Shown here: piece after piece, positions 1-8,072 of the stretch
How positions within the stretch are numbered: the first letter of the stretch is position 1
Layout: the number at the start of each line of letters is the position of its first letter
Program-made: the position numbers and the translations under genes
The notes under the pieces: generated by a model
The model's database searches: none
The model's input: only the letters and a program-made list of their open reading frames with translations
What the model was told of the DNA's origin: nothing
NCBI GenBank assembly: GCA_024236395.1
Contig: JACKKO010000001.1
Location: 1 to 64,000, forward strand
DNA length: 64,000 bases
Source: Hyphomicrobiales bacterium
Lineage (GTDB): Bacteria; Pseudomonadota; Alphaproteobacteria; Rickettsiales; JACKKO01
Direction of reading: 5' to 3'

Positions 1-454
1 GTATCACCCCGGTGGAACTACCTTCCGACGTCAGAAAAATGCGGGAATTCGCCGTCACTGCACTTTCAGATACCGTCACCGCTCCACTGCTCAAACCGGC
101 ACTACCGTGTGCCGTAATCCCACTGGCCGGAACCCAGACAGTGCCATCATAGCTATACAGCCTGTTCTCGTCATTGACCCAGATCGTCATCCCTTCATTG
201 GGCAGGATAAAACGCCAGACCTGCTCATAATAGGCCAGCCGGTCTTCGTACCCTGTCCAGTCCCCGGTGGCGGACGCCGCCACAATGTACATATCCCCTG
301 CCGTGGGAGAACCGGGAGGCGTATTCAAATCCTTATCTTCAACCCCTCGGTTTATCACAGCATCCAGCCTTACCAGGGCTTCGTTCATTGTCACTTCCTT
401 CTGAGACTGGCTTTGTTCCAGGAGGGTCAGGCTTAAATTGGTTGTATTGGTCAT
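1..454 (-). CDS. DUF2793 domain protein, phage/gene-transfer-agent type (partial)
   Basis: This minus-strand frame is open from an ATG at 454-452 to the left edge, so only the N-terminal 151 codons are present. An AGAGG ribosome-binding site lies just upstream of the ATG. The start reads MTNTTNLSLTLLEQSQSQKE, followed by NEALVRLDAV, a GDMYIVAASATGDW stretch and a YDGTVWVP stretch. This succession (QSQ-QKE, NEAL-LD, GD-YIV-ATG-W, YDG-W) is the usual order in DUF2793 proteins. Those proteins are found in alphaproteobacterial prophages and gene-transfer-agent or tail gene clusters. I infer that a prophage or GTA-like cluster may extend beyond the left edge; the window itself shows only this gene. 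The molecular function of DUF2793 is not established. The family call is made by eye from conserved positions. Confidence 0.8.
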   Translation of the reverse strand, partial: MTNTTNLSLTLLEQSQSQKEVTMNEALVRLDAVINRGVEDKDLNTPPGSPTAGDMYIVAASATGDWTGYEDRLAYYEQVWRFILPNEGMTIWVNDENRLYSYDGTVWVPASGITAHGSAGLSSGAVTVSESAVTANSRIFLTSEGSSTGVI

Positions 455-500
455 CGGTACCTCTTTTTTAGAACCAGCTTACGTCCGTTACGAACAGCCC

Positions 501-530
501 GGAAGGGTGAAACTTTTACGCAACCCTTCC
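501..530. promoter_or_regulatory. Inverted repeat between two divergent genes
   Basis: GGAAGGGT at 501-508 and ACCCTTCC at 523-530 form a perfect 8-bp inverted repeat with a 14-nt spacer. It lies between the divergent starts of the DUF2793 gene (454) and the sigma54 regulator (596). No T-tract follows on either strand, so an operator-like site or 5'-leader hairpin is more likely than a terminator. No further evidence of function is visible. Confidence 0.3.
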
Positions 531-595
531 GTGTAATCTATGTCCTATTAACAGTCTTTTTTTGCCATTTACCGGTTTTTCCTTATCATTAATAT

Positions 596-2008
596 ATGCA
601 TACACCCATTCTGATTGTAGAAGATGAGCCCAGCCAACGCATGACGCTGGCCCGGCTGGCCGGGGAAAAATTAGGCTATCAGGTATTCCAGGCGGAAAAT
701 GGCAAGCAGGCGCTGCAGGTACTAAAGGATAGCGAACACATCCAGCTGGTACTTCTGGATTTGCGGATGCCGGAAATGGATGGACTGGAAACACTGCGCA
801 CCTTACGTGAGACCCATCCCACACTGCCCGTGATTATTATCACGGCCAGTGATGATTTACAGGACGCTGTCTCTGCCATGCAGCTGGGTGCCAATGATTT
901 TATCATAAAACCCGTCCCGCTGGAGCGCCTCAAAATATCCATCCTCAATGCGTTGAAATTCTATACGCTGACGGAAGAAGTCACGCGTCTGAAGCGTTCC
1001 CAAAGTGGGGAAACCAAATTCAGCGACCTCATCGGCCATCAGGACGGCCTGGAAAATGCGGTGACTATCGGCAAAAAGGCGGCAGCATCAGATATCCCGG
1101 TATTGATCAGCGGCGAAAGTGGCGTGGGGAAGGAATTATTCGCCCGTGCCATCCACGGGGAAAGCAGACGGGCGGGAAAACCGTTTGTAGCAGTGAATTG
1201 TGGAGCCATCCCCGAGAAACTCGTGGAAAGCACTCTGTTTGGCCATGAAAAAGGGGCATTCACTGGGGCCGTGAATCGCGCGATTGGCAAATTCCGCGAA
1301 GCGGACGGTGGTACGCTGTTTCTTGATGAAATTGGCGAATTGCCGCATGAGGTGCAGGTGAAGCTGTTGCGCGCACTCCAGCAAAAGGAAATTGAGCCGG
1401 TGGGTGCCAGCAAAGTGGTGAAAGTGGACGTGCGGATTATTTCTGCCACCAACCGCCAGCTGCCGGAGGAAGTCCGTGCCGGGCGTTTCAGGGAGGATTT
1501 ATTCTTCCGCCTGAATGTCTTCCCACTCACCCTGCCACCACTGCATAAACGCAGCAAGGATATCCCAGACCTGATCCAGTTTTTCATTGAGCGGTTTGCG
1601 GCCTCTGAAAATAAGCCGGTACGCATGATCGCACCCGAAGCAGAAAAGACACTCATTTCCCACCGCTGGCCCGGCAATGTCCGTGAATTGGAAAATGCGA
1701 TTTTCCGTGCCGTGGTCATGGCAGAAAGCGATACACTGACTAAAGAGGACTTCCTGATGCTGGAAGATCTGGATTACCGCTTCACCCATGAGCAGGAGCT
1801 ACACCACCCGCCAGAAGGCCAAACCACCGCCCACCCCGCCTTCTTTAATCTTCTGTTTGAGGATGGAAAGATGAAGAAGATGGCCGATATTGAATGGGAG
1901 GTCATCCAGTATGCGTTGACGCAGGCAGAGGATAATGTGGGGCAGGCCGCCAAATTACTGGGTATGAGCCAGTCCACCCTATACCGCAAACTGGGCGAAC
2001 GCAAATAA
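596..2008 (+). CDS. NtrC-family sigma54-dependent response regulator
   Basis: A 470-aa three-domain transcriptional activator. The N-terminal receiver (about 1-120) has the acidic pocket E9-D10, phospho-acceptor D55 in LVLLDLRMP and conserved K105. The central AAA+ domain (about 143-375) has Walker A GESGVGKE (173-180), the sigma54-contacting GAFTGA loop, Walker B GGTLFLDEIGELP and an arginine-rich sensor region. The C-terminus (about 430-470) ends in a Fis-type helix-turn-helix (GQAAKLLGMSQSTLYRKLGE). Such proteins hydrolyse ATP to remodel sigma54 RNA polymerase when phosphorylated. No cognate histidine kinase is adjacent, so the signal cannot be assigned. Length and domain order are normal. 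The ATG at 596 has no strong Shine-Dalgarno sequence, but it gives an exact receiver N-terminus. Confidence 0.93.
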   Translation: MHTPILIVEDEPSQRMTLARLAGEKLGYQVFQAENGKQALQVLKDSEHIQLVLLDLRMPEMDGLETLRTLRETHPTLPVIIITASDDLQDAVSAMQLGANDFIIKPVPLERLKISILNALKFYTLTEEVTRLKRSQSGETKFSDLIGHQDGLENAVTIGKKAAASDIPVLISGESGVGKELFARAIHGESRRAGKPFVAVNCGAIPEKLVESTLFGHEKGAFTGAVNRAIGKFREADGGTLFLDEIGELPHEVQVKLLRALQQKEIEPVGASKVVKVDVRIISATNRQLPEEVRAGRFREDLFFRLNVFPLTLPPLHKRSKDIPDLIQFFIERFAASENKPVRMIAPEAEKTLISHRWPGNVRELENAIFRAVVMAESDTLTKEDFLMLEDLDYRFTHEQELHHPPEGQTTAHPAFFNLLFEDGKMKKMADIEWEVIQYALTQAEDNVGQAAKLLGMSQSTLYRKLGERK

Positions 2009-2320
2009 ACCACTTAGCGTTTTCCGCATACACCTTGAAATCCAAAGGTTTTTAGGCAATACTGGCAACGTGTTATCTACCGATACTACCTATCAGCATC
2101 TATTCCTGCGCAATACCGCCCTCGCCGAGTTATGGGATATAGAACATAGCCAACATCCTTTCCCTTCGGAAAACCCTTTCGCATTCCTGGAAAATACCCC
2201 AAGCGGAGGAAAAACCCTGAAAATGGACTTAAACCAGGCAATCCCCGGCTACTGCGCAAAAACGCTTTTCTGGCTTGTGTTTTACGATAAACTGCTTTAT
2301 GTAAGAGCACCTTACACCTT
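2009..2320. other. Intergenic region upstream of tRNA-Asp
   Basis: 312 bases without a convincing gene. A weak hairpin followed by TTTTT (CCTT...AAGG, about 2031-2054) could end the regulator transcript. A plus-strand frame at 2070-2330 has no recognisable domain and runs into the tRNA, so it was not accepted. Confidence 0.5.
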
Positions 2321-2397
<77 letters not shown>

Positions 2398-2434
2398 TTT
2401 CTTACAGAAATATCACCGGGTTAAGGTTAGACTA

Positions 2435-4006
2435 TTAAAGCGTTCTCTGGGCATCGTCTCCGGACATCCTGTTCTGCTCTTCCCTAGCAACCCATTCATT
2501 AATTCTATTTAATACAGCCGCGTTCGCGCGTGGTAATGGTAAAAAGCGGTCGCTATTTTGCGCTATTAATTCATTTCTTTCTATTCGTTTCTCATTCTCC
2601 CGCATATCCTCAAATTTCTGTTTCTGGATATCTATAATATCGCTTTCCAAATCCCTCATGATGGTGGCTTCCAGCCTGCGGAAAAGATTGTAGGCTAATT
2701 TCTGCCGATCCTGATCACCCAGCCTGCGATGACATAATTGCCCCAGAAGATCCGACACATCCTTCTTTAATTGCCTCGATTCCCTTGCGGTGAGGCCTTT
2801 ATCCTTAAATACCGCCATTACCTCCGGCTCTAACCTCTCTATAGAGTCCTTCTTTGCCCGCGCCGCCCATCCTGTTGCTGGATCAAATACATGGACTTTC
2901 AATGCTTCAAGATCTTCAAATGCCTTTGTCATCAGGCTCTGAACGTCCTCCGGCAATGCTGTGTCCAGCACCTCGGCCATATTCTTCAGTACTTCTGCCA
3001 GGTAGAACCCTGTGTGCTTGGCATCTTCAAATACCTGGTGATACACAACACCTCCATCCGCCCTCACGACTTTAGCAAGCGCATATGTGCCGGTAATATC
3101 GATTGTGCCTTTTTTTGCATCAAAGCCAATGCTTTTTAGAAACAACGCTCCCGCCTCTTTCGCAGTTGCAGCCAGGCTTCCGGCGAGTGCCGCCCCATGC
3201 GTATTGTCAATAAAATCATCCCTCCCTGATGTTGCTACTAATACCGGTGTCTTCGCATCAATATTGCCGGAATTAAAAAGGTCGAGGGTGTTATAATTAT
3301 CTTTGACTTTCTCTGCGATGTATTTTGGGTCAAGCCCCGGAAACATGTATGCAACCTGTTCAACAAAAGACGTAAATGTAGAAAAATACATCAATGCTTT
3401 CTTATAGTCAGCAACCGCGTCTTTATGTCCTTCGGAAAGGCGACCCCCGCCCATGGATATACCCATGCCAGCCAGTTGTTCTTGCGGAATTTTTAGTTTC
3501 TCTATGAGGTAATGATTGATAGCTTCGGCATTTTTCTGATCCGCTTCTAATCCTGCCTCTCCCGCCTGCCTTTCCTGCCCGGCAGGGATAACCGCGACGT
3601 AGTTAATCCCGGCCGCTTCCATGAGCTTGAGTAAATTTGTACGAAACTTTCTCCCAATGTGACTGCCTATCCCGTGGTAAAATACTACCGTGGGCCTGTC
3701 TTTTCCTGCACCGTCGTAATGCCAGAATGAAGCGTTTCTCTTATCTTCGGTAGGAACCGTAATTTCTTTCGCCTGCAGCTGATAGTTTTCCTTGGGATCT
3801 CCCAAACGGTCTTTCTCAGGGTCTCCACGGGCATATACAATCTTTTCAAACAATTCACGATGGGATAGAAGATAATCAAAAACCTTCTTCTGCATCCAGT
3901 CCGGTGCTGATCCTATAAAGAAAAGCGGCCGCCCGCTATCCATCGCTTTTGACAGATACTCCAGCTTTTCTCCTAACCGTATTCCTTTGGTAAGATCCCA
4001 AACCAT
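2435..4006 (-). CDS. Alpha/beta-hydrolase-fold protein with helical C-terminal extension
   Basis: A 523-aa protein starting at an ATG preceded by a good GAGGAAG ribosome-binding site. A complete hydrolase signature is visible: an HG oxyanion motif (YHGIG, about 110-114), nucleophile elbow G-I-S184-M-G followed by GG, acid residue D263 or D264 in a VLVATSGRDDFID strand, and H331 in KHTGFYL. About 90 residues precede the hydrolase core. About 150 residues after residue 370 are charged and probably helical (KQKFEDMRENEKRIERNE). No signal peptide or membrane segment is seen. It could be an esterase, peptidase or acyl-transfer enzyme; the substrate cannot be read from the sequence. It stands alone between tRNA-Asp and the island and is AT-richer than core genes, suggesting acquisition. 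The C-terminal part resembles nothing I can name. Confidence 0.75.
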   Translation of the reverse strand: MVWDLTKGIRLGEKLEYLSKAMDSGRPLFFIGSAPDWMQKKVFDYLLSHRELFEKIVYARGDPEKDRLGDPKENYQLQAKEITVPTEDKRNASFWHYDGAGKDRPTVVFYHGIGSHIGRKFRTNLLKLMEAAGINYVAVIPAGQERQAGEAGLEADQKNAEAINHYLIEKLKIPQEQLAGMGISMGGGRLSEGHKDAVADYKKALMYFSTFTSFVEQVAYMFPGLDPKYIAEKVKDNYNTLDLFNSGNIDAKTPVLVATSGRDDFIDNTHGAALAGSLAATAKEAGALFLKSIGFDAKKGTIDITGTYALAKVVRADGGVVYHQVFEDAKHTGFYLAEVLKNMAEVLDTALPEDVQSLMTKAFEDLEALKVHVFDPATGWAARAKKDSIERLEPEVMAVFKDKGLTARESRQLKKDVSDLLGQLCHRRLGDQDRQKLAYNLFRRLEATIMRDLESDIIDIQKQKFEDMRENEKRIERNELIAQNSDRFLPLPRANAAVLNRINEWVAREEQNRMSGDDAQRTL

Positions 4007-4305
4007 GTTTCTTCCTCAGTATAGTAGTGATGCTACCATGCAAAGGTTAATCTTTTGTTAACGTATTAGAGAAGCTAGTGATTTGGGTTAGCCTCTGTTT
4101 TTGAAGCATAACAGGCGCGGAATCATGAACTAGAACTGCCTATTTTCAATGAGATGTAAAGCAAATTTGACTTTGTTGGTTTGCAAAGACGTAAAAACTG
4201 GAGCGGGCCTCTTCCGATATAAGTTATCTACTTGAATCATAATTATTTTTCAAGATTGAAAATCAATCACCCCTTAATTTTACCTTACTTTAATTTGATT
4301 GTTTG
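4007..4305. other. AT-rich gap at the presumed left end of the island
   Basis: About 300 bases without a gene. It contains CTGGAGCGGGCC at 4198-4209, which equals the tRNA-Cys 3'-end sequence CTGGAGGCCCGGGCC with three bases missing. It also contains TACTTGAATCA at 4229-4239, an 11-base string repeated in the same orientation at 13351-13361 next to tRNA-Cys. These may mark a degenerate left attachment region, but both matches are short. Confidence 0.2.
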
Positions 4306-5075
4306 TTACGAAAGGTTCTCTCTTTCTAACAGGCTCTTTTTCAACAGGCTGTACTTATAACATATAAAGCGAGTAGCGGTGTATATGTCCTGGATACAGG
4401 TAATCATTTCTAAAGGGGCATATAAATCAGGCTTGTAGCCTACTCCACGAAACTCCGTATCATCTTTACCTCGCTTCTTGGTGAAGTAGTATTTGCCTGA
4501 AACGTAAATCAAATCTATCGGTTCATATTGCATCTCAGGGTGTTGCTTAAAAGGCTATCAATATGCTTTGACAGGGCTTCACCGCTAATAGCATCCGATG
4601 CAAATACGACTTTGTAAGGCCAATTTTTGTATTGCGGTTTCTTCCTATCAGAAAGCCATAGATTTTGGTCTTCGTAACCTTCCATTGTAGGAGCTTTAAG
4701 GCCCAAGTTTTGTGTAGTTTTCATCCCTCTTCACTTGGAGAAAAGAGAGATTGGCGGTAGAATGGAGAGCGTAAGGTTATTAGCGCATCATATAGTTCTT
4801 CTTGTTCAACTGGATTTGACAGAAATAACACTAACCGTCCCATCGACGCAGGCAAAACTCTTGCCATCAAGATAGCGATATTGGGGACTTGAATCAGTAG
4901 TTACAATAACATCCAACTGTTTTGATTCAGCACCTTCCATATTGAAAAGAAATCCACTGAGAAGGACATTGCAACTACTCGGAAGATGATTTTCAAGAAA
5001 AGATTTGAGCAATTTCTCTCTGATAATACCGATGTCTGTCGTATTCAATAGTACCTCTGCTGCTCGGAGTCCCAC
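4306..5075 (-). pseudogene. Frameshifted relic of a DUF6602-type gene
   Basis: Three consecutive minus-strand frames join into one ancestral protein. Frame 1 (5075-4806, GTG start with an in-frame stop just upstream) has FLENHLPSSCNVLLSG, QLDVIVTT and a VSVISVKSS end. A +1 shift then gives VEQEELYDALITL, as expected after the IEVKS motif of this family. Frame 2 (4724-4515) reads YKVVFASDAISGEAL and HIDSLL. A further shift gives HPEMQYEPIDLIYVSGKYYF (about 4545-4480), continuing to a stop at 4306. The order 'fL-LP-G, qlD, VKS-eL-dAl' matches DUF6602 proteins as I know them, a family of unknown or nuclease-like character often found in accessory regions. At least three lesions mean no full product can be made. 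Confidence 0.6.
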
Positions 5076-5320
5076 GTAATGCCTTTCCTAACGCTGTGAA
5101 ATAAACCCTACTCTATCAAGAAAACACTTTGCCATTCAAAATGTCCTAACCTTCACTTGATCTTCAGGTGGCTTCCACAAATCATTTCTTTCCTAAGGTT
5201 ATGGTAATCTTAGCCTAAAACGCTACCATCATCGGTGACAATATGAATCTGAAGCAAAATGAGGTGCTAAAAGCATGTATTATATTATGCGTTTCATGCT
5301 TTCATAAAAGCTTTAACATC

Positions 5321-5702
5321 ACTTACCAAAAGGACTCTGTGTGATTAGGTTTCCAGTTTAAGGTATTGTTTTTGAGGTACCACGAGTCCGTAGCATAGAA
5401 ATCTAGCGGGTTAACCATCCAGAATCCCCAGGAGAGGTAATTTCCAGAAAAAAATGAAAAGGGTATGCGTACAGGAACTTGTCCTTTGTTGGTGATGTGA
5501 ACAGTTAAATATCTGGGCCTTATATCGCTCTGTCCTTTATCTACGATAAGACTGATTTGTGCTGATACTACAATCTTGGGCTTTAGGGCGTTTTTCCAGA
5601 ATGCTAGCCAGAGTGAAACTATAATAGCGTAAGCGTACTGAAAGAGCCTATCGCAGCAATGGTGTTACTGTAATCTCGGAAAAAAGCCTCTACTGCATCC
5701 AT
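5321..5702 (-). pseudogene. Frameshifted relic of a small membrane-anchored protein
   Basis: The reading starts at an ATG at 5702 (MDAVEAFFRDYSNTIAAIGS) and hits a stop after about 27 codons. A shift of frame near 5630 restores a continuous reading: YAYAIIVSLWLAFWKNALKP, then a hydrophilic domain with YLTVHITNKGQVPVRIP and a C-terminal WKPNHTESFW before a TAA at 5321-5323. The joined protein has an N-terminal membrane segment and an outward beta-rich domain. That is the same general plan as the intact gene at 5783-6298 on the other strand. No family is recognised. One frameshift separates it from a complete gene of about 125 codons, so a sequencing error is the alternative explanation. Confidence 0.5.
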
Positions 5703-5782
5703 GTTGAATTACCTTTACTCACGGTAAGAACTACTCGTAATTATAGTGAAAGGCTATAAAAAACCTGATACTTTTAAACACC

Positions 5783-6298
5783 ATGTATGATTTGTTCATT
5801 CAGTCTTGGAATTTTATTGGCGACAATATTGCCTCGGTAATTGCCGGTTGTGCGTTGGTACTTACCATCGTTGAAATTCATCTTTCCCAGAGGCATAACC
5901 GTTTATCTGCCAAGCCGTATCTGACAACATTTTCAAATAAAGGGACTGATAAACAAAGAAAGTGGGCAAATGTAGAATTAATGAATAATGGTACGGGGCC
6001 AGCCTTTATTAAATCGTTTAAGGTATACCACGAAGGAAATTTCGTCTGTGATACAGATTATGACGAGATAGAAACGTTTTTAACGCAAACACTTCCAAAA
6101 GAATGTAATCATCATTTTGAGACGTTAGGTAAGGATTATTCCATGCCTGTAAATGAAAAACGTAACTTGTTAATGCTTGAATTTTCAGTAGATGCATCAG
6201 AGCATGACCCCAAAACCATTATCAATAAATTCGACCTTGTTGTAGACTATGAATCTATCTACGGGCAGAAATTCACCTATGATTCTCGGGAAGATTAA
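5783..6298 (+). CDS. Small membrane-anchored protein of unknown function
   Basis: 171 aa, ATG start. Residues about 12-32 (DNIASVIAGCALVLTIVEIH) form one membrane segment, followed by the pattern HNRLSAKPYL and a soluble domain with VELMNNGTGPAFI and FDLVVDYESIYG. Many small accessory proteins share this plan: one membrane helix, then 'K/RP-L', then a beta-rich domain with a 'N-G-GPA' turn. None has a defined function that I know of. The soluble part should lie in the cytoplasm if the short N-terminus is outside, but topology is uncertain. The gene is AT-rich and lies in the decayed part of the island. No ribosome-binding site stands out. Confidence 0.65.
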   Translation: MYDLFIQSWNFIGDNIASVIAGCALVLTIVEIHLSQRHNRLSAKPYLTTFSNKGTDKQRKWANVELMNNGTGPAFIKSFKVYHEGNFVCDTDYDEIETFLTQTLPKECNHHFETLGKDYSMPVNEKRNLLMLEFSVDASEHDPKTIINKFDLVVDYESIYGQKFTYDSRED

Positions 6299-6370
6299 CT
6301 CTTCCTTTTTTATTGGGAAGAATACCTCATCACTCTTTCCTTGATAATTCCCCCACTTAGTCAATAATGA

Positions 6371-6572
6371 TCCCCGAACGGCGTATGCTGTTCCGGGGCT
6401 TAACAACCTCGTCAGTGGCGGTTGGCATCAACCGCAATGATGTCGCTTTCCGTGCTTTATGGCCGGGAGGCGACAATACATGTCCAGCCTCGCGGTAAAA
6501 ATTGTCGCGGTCATCCACTGATGATTTGTTAACTCCCGGCTACCAGTCTTTGATTGGTAGCCTTTTCTTTTT
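6371..6572 (+). ncRNA. Candidate structured RNA with possible pseudoknot and intrinsic terminator
   Basis: A 200-base non-coding block is packed with complementary segments: 6372-6379 with 6390-6398 (one bulge); 6412-6418 (TCAGTGG) with 6515-6521 (CCACTGA); hairpin 6418-6424/6429-6435 (GCGGTTG, loop GCAT, CAACCGC); 6470-6477 (GCGACAAT) with 6501-6508 (ATTGTCGC), competing with 6441-6446 (TGTCGC); and 6462-6469 (GCCGGGAG) with 6533-6540 (CTCCCGGC). The last pairing crosses the TCAGTGG pairing, so both together would make a pseudoknot. It also shares three bases (6538-6540) with the terminator stem at 6538-6562, which could allow attenuation-like switching. The block is GC-richer than the AT-rich genes on both sides. 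The pairings are seen directly; that it is transcribed as an RNA, and its strand, are inferred from the terminator. It matches no RNA family I can recall. Confidence 0.45.
6538..6572 (+). terminator. Rho-independent terminator
   Basis: A perfect 8-bp stem GGCTACCA (6538-6545) / TGGTAGCC (6555-6562) with a 9-nt loop is followed by TTTTCTTTTT. It closes the structured block before the gene at 6600. With only 28 bases to the next start codon, it either ends the candidate RNA or attenuates the downstream gene. Confidence 0.85.
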
Positions 6573-6599
6573 ACTTGATAAATAGGATGGGAGGTAAGG

Positions 6600-7271
6600 A
6601 TGTTGGAGAAAATCAATCAGGCTTGGTCTATGATTTTATTAATGATACTGTTGGTCTTACCTACTTCCGAAGCAGCTTTTGCAGTAGAGAAAACAAAATG
6701 TTTTGATAGCATAGATGCTATTCGATATGCGTTAAAAGATATTCCTGAGAAAAATATGCTTTACACCTTTTATACAGGTGAAAAAGCACAGTATTACCTA
6801 GTAATGGAAGAATACAGACCGTACAAAGATGGAGGCACTGCCGAACAGAAAATTCTCTGGCGGTTGCTTGAGCGGTCGGGAGATTATAACTGGTGTTTAA
6901 TTGGAACAGGCTCAAGCGTTGAACTCTTGCTCTCAATTCATAGCATGCCTGAATCGAAGGAAAAATTTGGTATGCCCGGCTCTGGTTATAAAAGATGTAA
7001 TGACAGTAATGGTGGTATACTTGAGACATTAGAGGTAAGAAAGTGGGCAAATAAGGAATTGGGTGACAGCTTTGTTCAGCATTTTCAGTCTGAAATTAGC
7101 AACGAAGGATTTACGTTTTTAAACGCTAAAAAACTCGTCAATGGAAATATTCCATGGATATTAATATCATCAGAAAGTAATGATGATAAGAATATGACAT
7201 CCTGCTATCGTGGGAGGGGAGACAAGGTGATTTTGTATAAGGACTATAAAATTAAGGCACAGTTACGTTAA
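6600..7271 (+). CDS. Secreted protein of unknown function
   Basis: 223 aa with a strong ribosome-binding site (GGGAGGTAAGG) directly before the ATG. The N-terminus is a typical signal peptide: charged start, hydrophobic core MILLMILLVLPTS, likely cleavage near EAAFA-VEK. The mature protein carries several cysteines (in KCFDS, WCLIG, KRCND, SCYRG), which could form disulfides in the periplasm. No domain is recognised. Codon use is AT-rich like the rest of the island. The gene follows the structured-RNA block and its terminator by 28 bases, so its expression may depend on read-through. Confidence 0.7.
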   Translation: MLEKINQAWSMILLMILLVLPTSEAAFAVEKTKCFDSIDAIRYALKDIPEKNMLYTFYTGEKAQYYLVMEEYRPYKDGGTAEQKILWRLLERSGDYNWCLIGTGSSVELLLSIHSMPESKEKFGMPGSGYKRCNDSNGGILETLEVRKWANKELGDSFVQHFQSEISNEGFTFLNAKKLVNGNIPWILISSESNDDKNMTSCYRGRGDKVILYKDYKIKAQLR

Positions 7272-7635
7272 TAATCCCTAAGTATGGCGTAAAAGTGTAA
7301 AATGTCTATCCTCACTTGGAATAACTCCCATACCTTTACCTGCTTCCTTCACCATTACGTGAATGAGTCGTTGCACCGACTCGGCAGGGGAGACACAAAG
7401 TCAATTAAGTAGGGGTTCTGCAACTTTTCGATGTCATCCTTCAGAATATCCACAATCCCCCGAGAATGCATTGGGGTGACAAATTCTGAGGGCATCGTAA
7501 AATGCCTCAACATCTGACGTGACACCTCCTTCTTGCTGAGATGTGGGGAGTTGTTTTTCAACCGTTTTGACCTTGTTATGCCTTTTACTCATTCTGTGCA
7601 GCCCTGAGGTTCCCCGCTTGTTGTGCCAAGACTCT
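7272..7635. other. Decayed coding remnant, no intact gene
   Basis: The minus strand holds interrupted protein-like readings, for example GIVDILKDDIEKLQNPYL in the frame ending near 7355. Another is RVLAQQAGNLRAAQNE, just beyond the stop of the DUF5681 relic. Stops and shifts break every frame. I see no intact gene, RNA or repeat here. Confidence 0.5.
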
Positions 7636-8072
7636 TCAACACCTCGATACGAGTTTCTCCAGATTCTTGGCCTCCTTGTAACCCGCCGTAGATGCTCCAA
7701 CTTATGGCTATGGTCTTTTCCCTCATTTGGTGTTAACTCGCGCCTCTCCAACAGCCTGTAAAACGGAAGAGACAGCGGTTGGAATGTCGAGGATAGACTT
7801 CTACCTGTGGAACGATAAAATAAACTGGTGAGCCTGATTCTCTCTCCAGGGGTGGCAGCACCCTTTTAACTTCCAACCAGATAGCCGCCATATTTCACTT
7901 TCTTGGCAAGCTCAATAGCCTTTCTGGTGACTAACTCTATTTCCCCATCAAAAAGCGATTCAGCAGCAAGTGTCAGCGATTACAGGCATATAGGCCGACC
8001 ATTAAGTTTACCACTTTTCCCTTTCTGGAAGGCCGTCCTCGCTGTTTTATGTACTTTCAGCAATATCATCAT
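7636..8072 (-). pseudogene. Relic of a DUF5681-type gene
   Basis: The ATG at 8072 has a perfect GGAGG ribosome-binding site seven bases upstream. The first frame reads TARTAFQKGKSGKLNGRP, close to the family hallmark 'F-kGqSGNPnGRP', and then meets a stop. Downstream in the same frame lies FDGEIELVTRKAIELAKK, matching the second family block. Further frames give VLQAVGE and ELTPNEG (family: 'avl-AV-GE-TP-EA'), then EAKNLEKLVSRC before a stop at 7636. DUF5681 proteins are found in prophages and related elements, often near packaging genes. At least two shifts and two stops are needed to join the blocks, so the gene is dead. The family assignment rests on three blocks in the correct order. Confidence 0.6.

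Noticed and set aside
6411..6530. Hammerhead ribozyme (CTGATGA on plus, CTGACGA on minus)
   Set aside because: The required GAAA and cleavage-site elements are not in the right places on either strand.
6371..6572. Integron attC site or group II intron fragment
   Set aside because: No integrase-box pair or domain V sequence is visible, and the intrinsic terminator points to an RNA instead.
7355..7751. IS1-like transposase remnant
   Set aside because: A first impression from a KLEHLRRVTRR string; the blocks upstream in order fit a DUF5681 relic better, and no terminal inverted repeats are seen.
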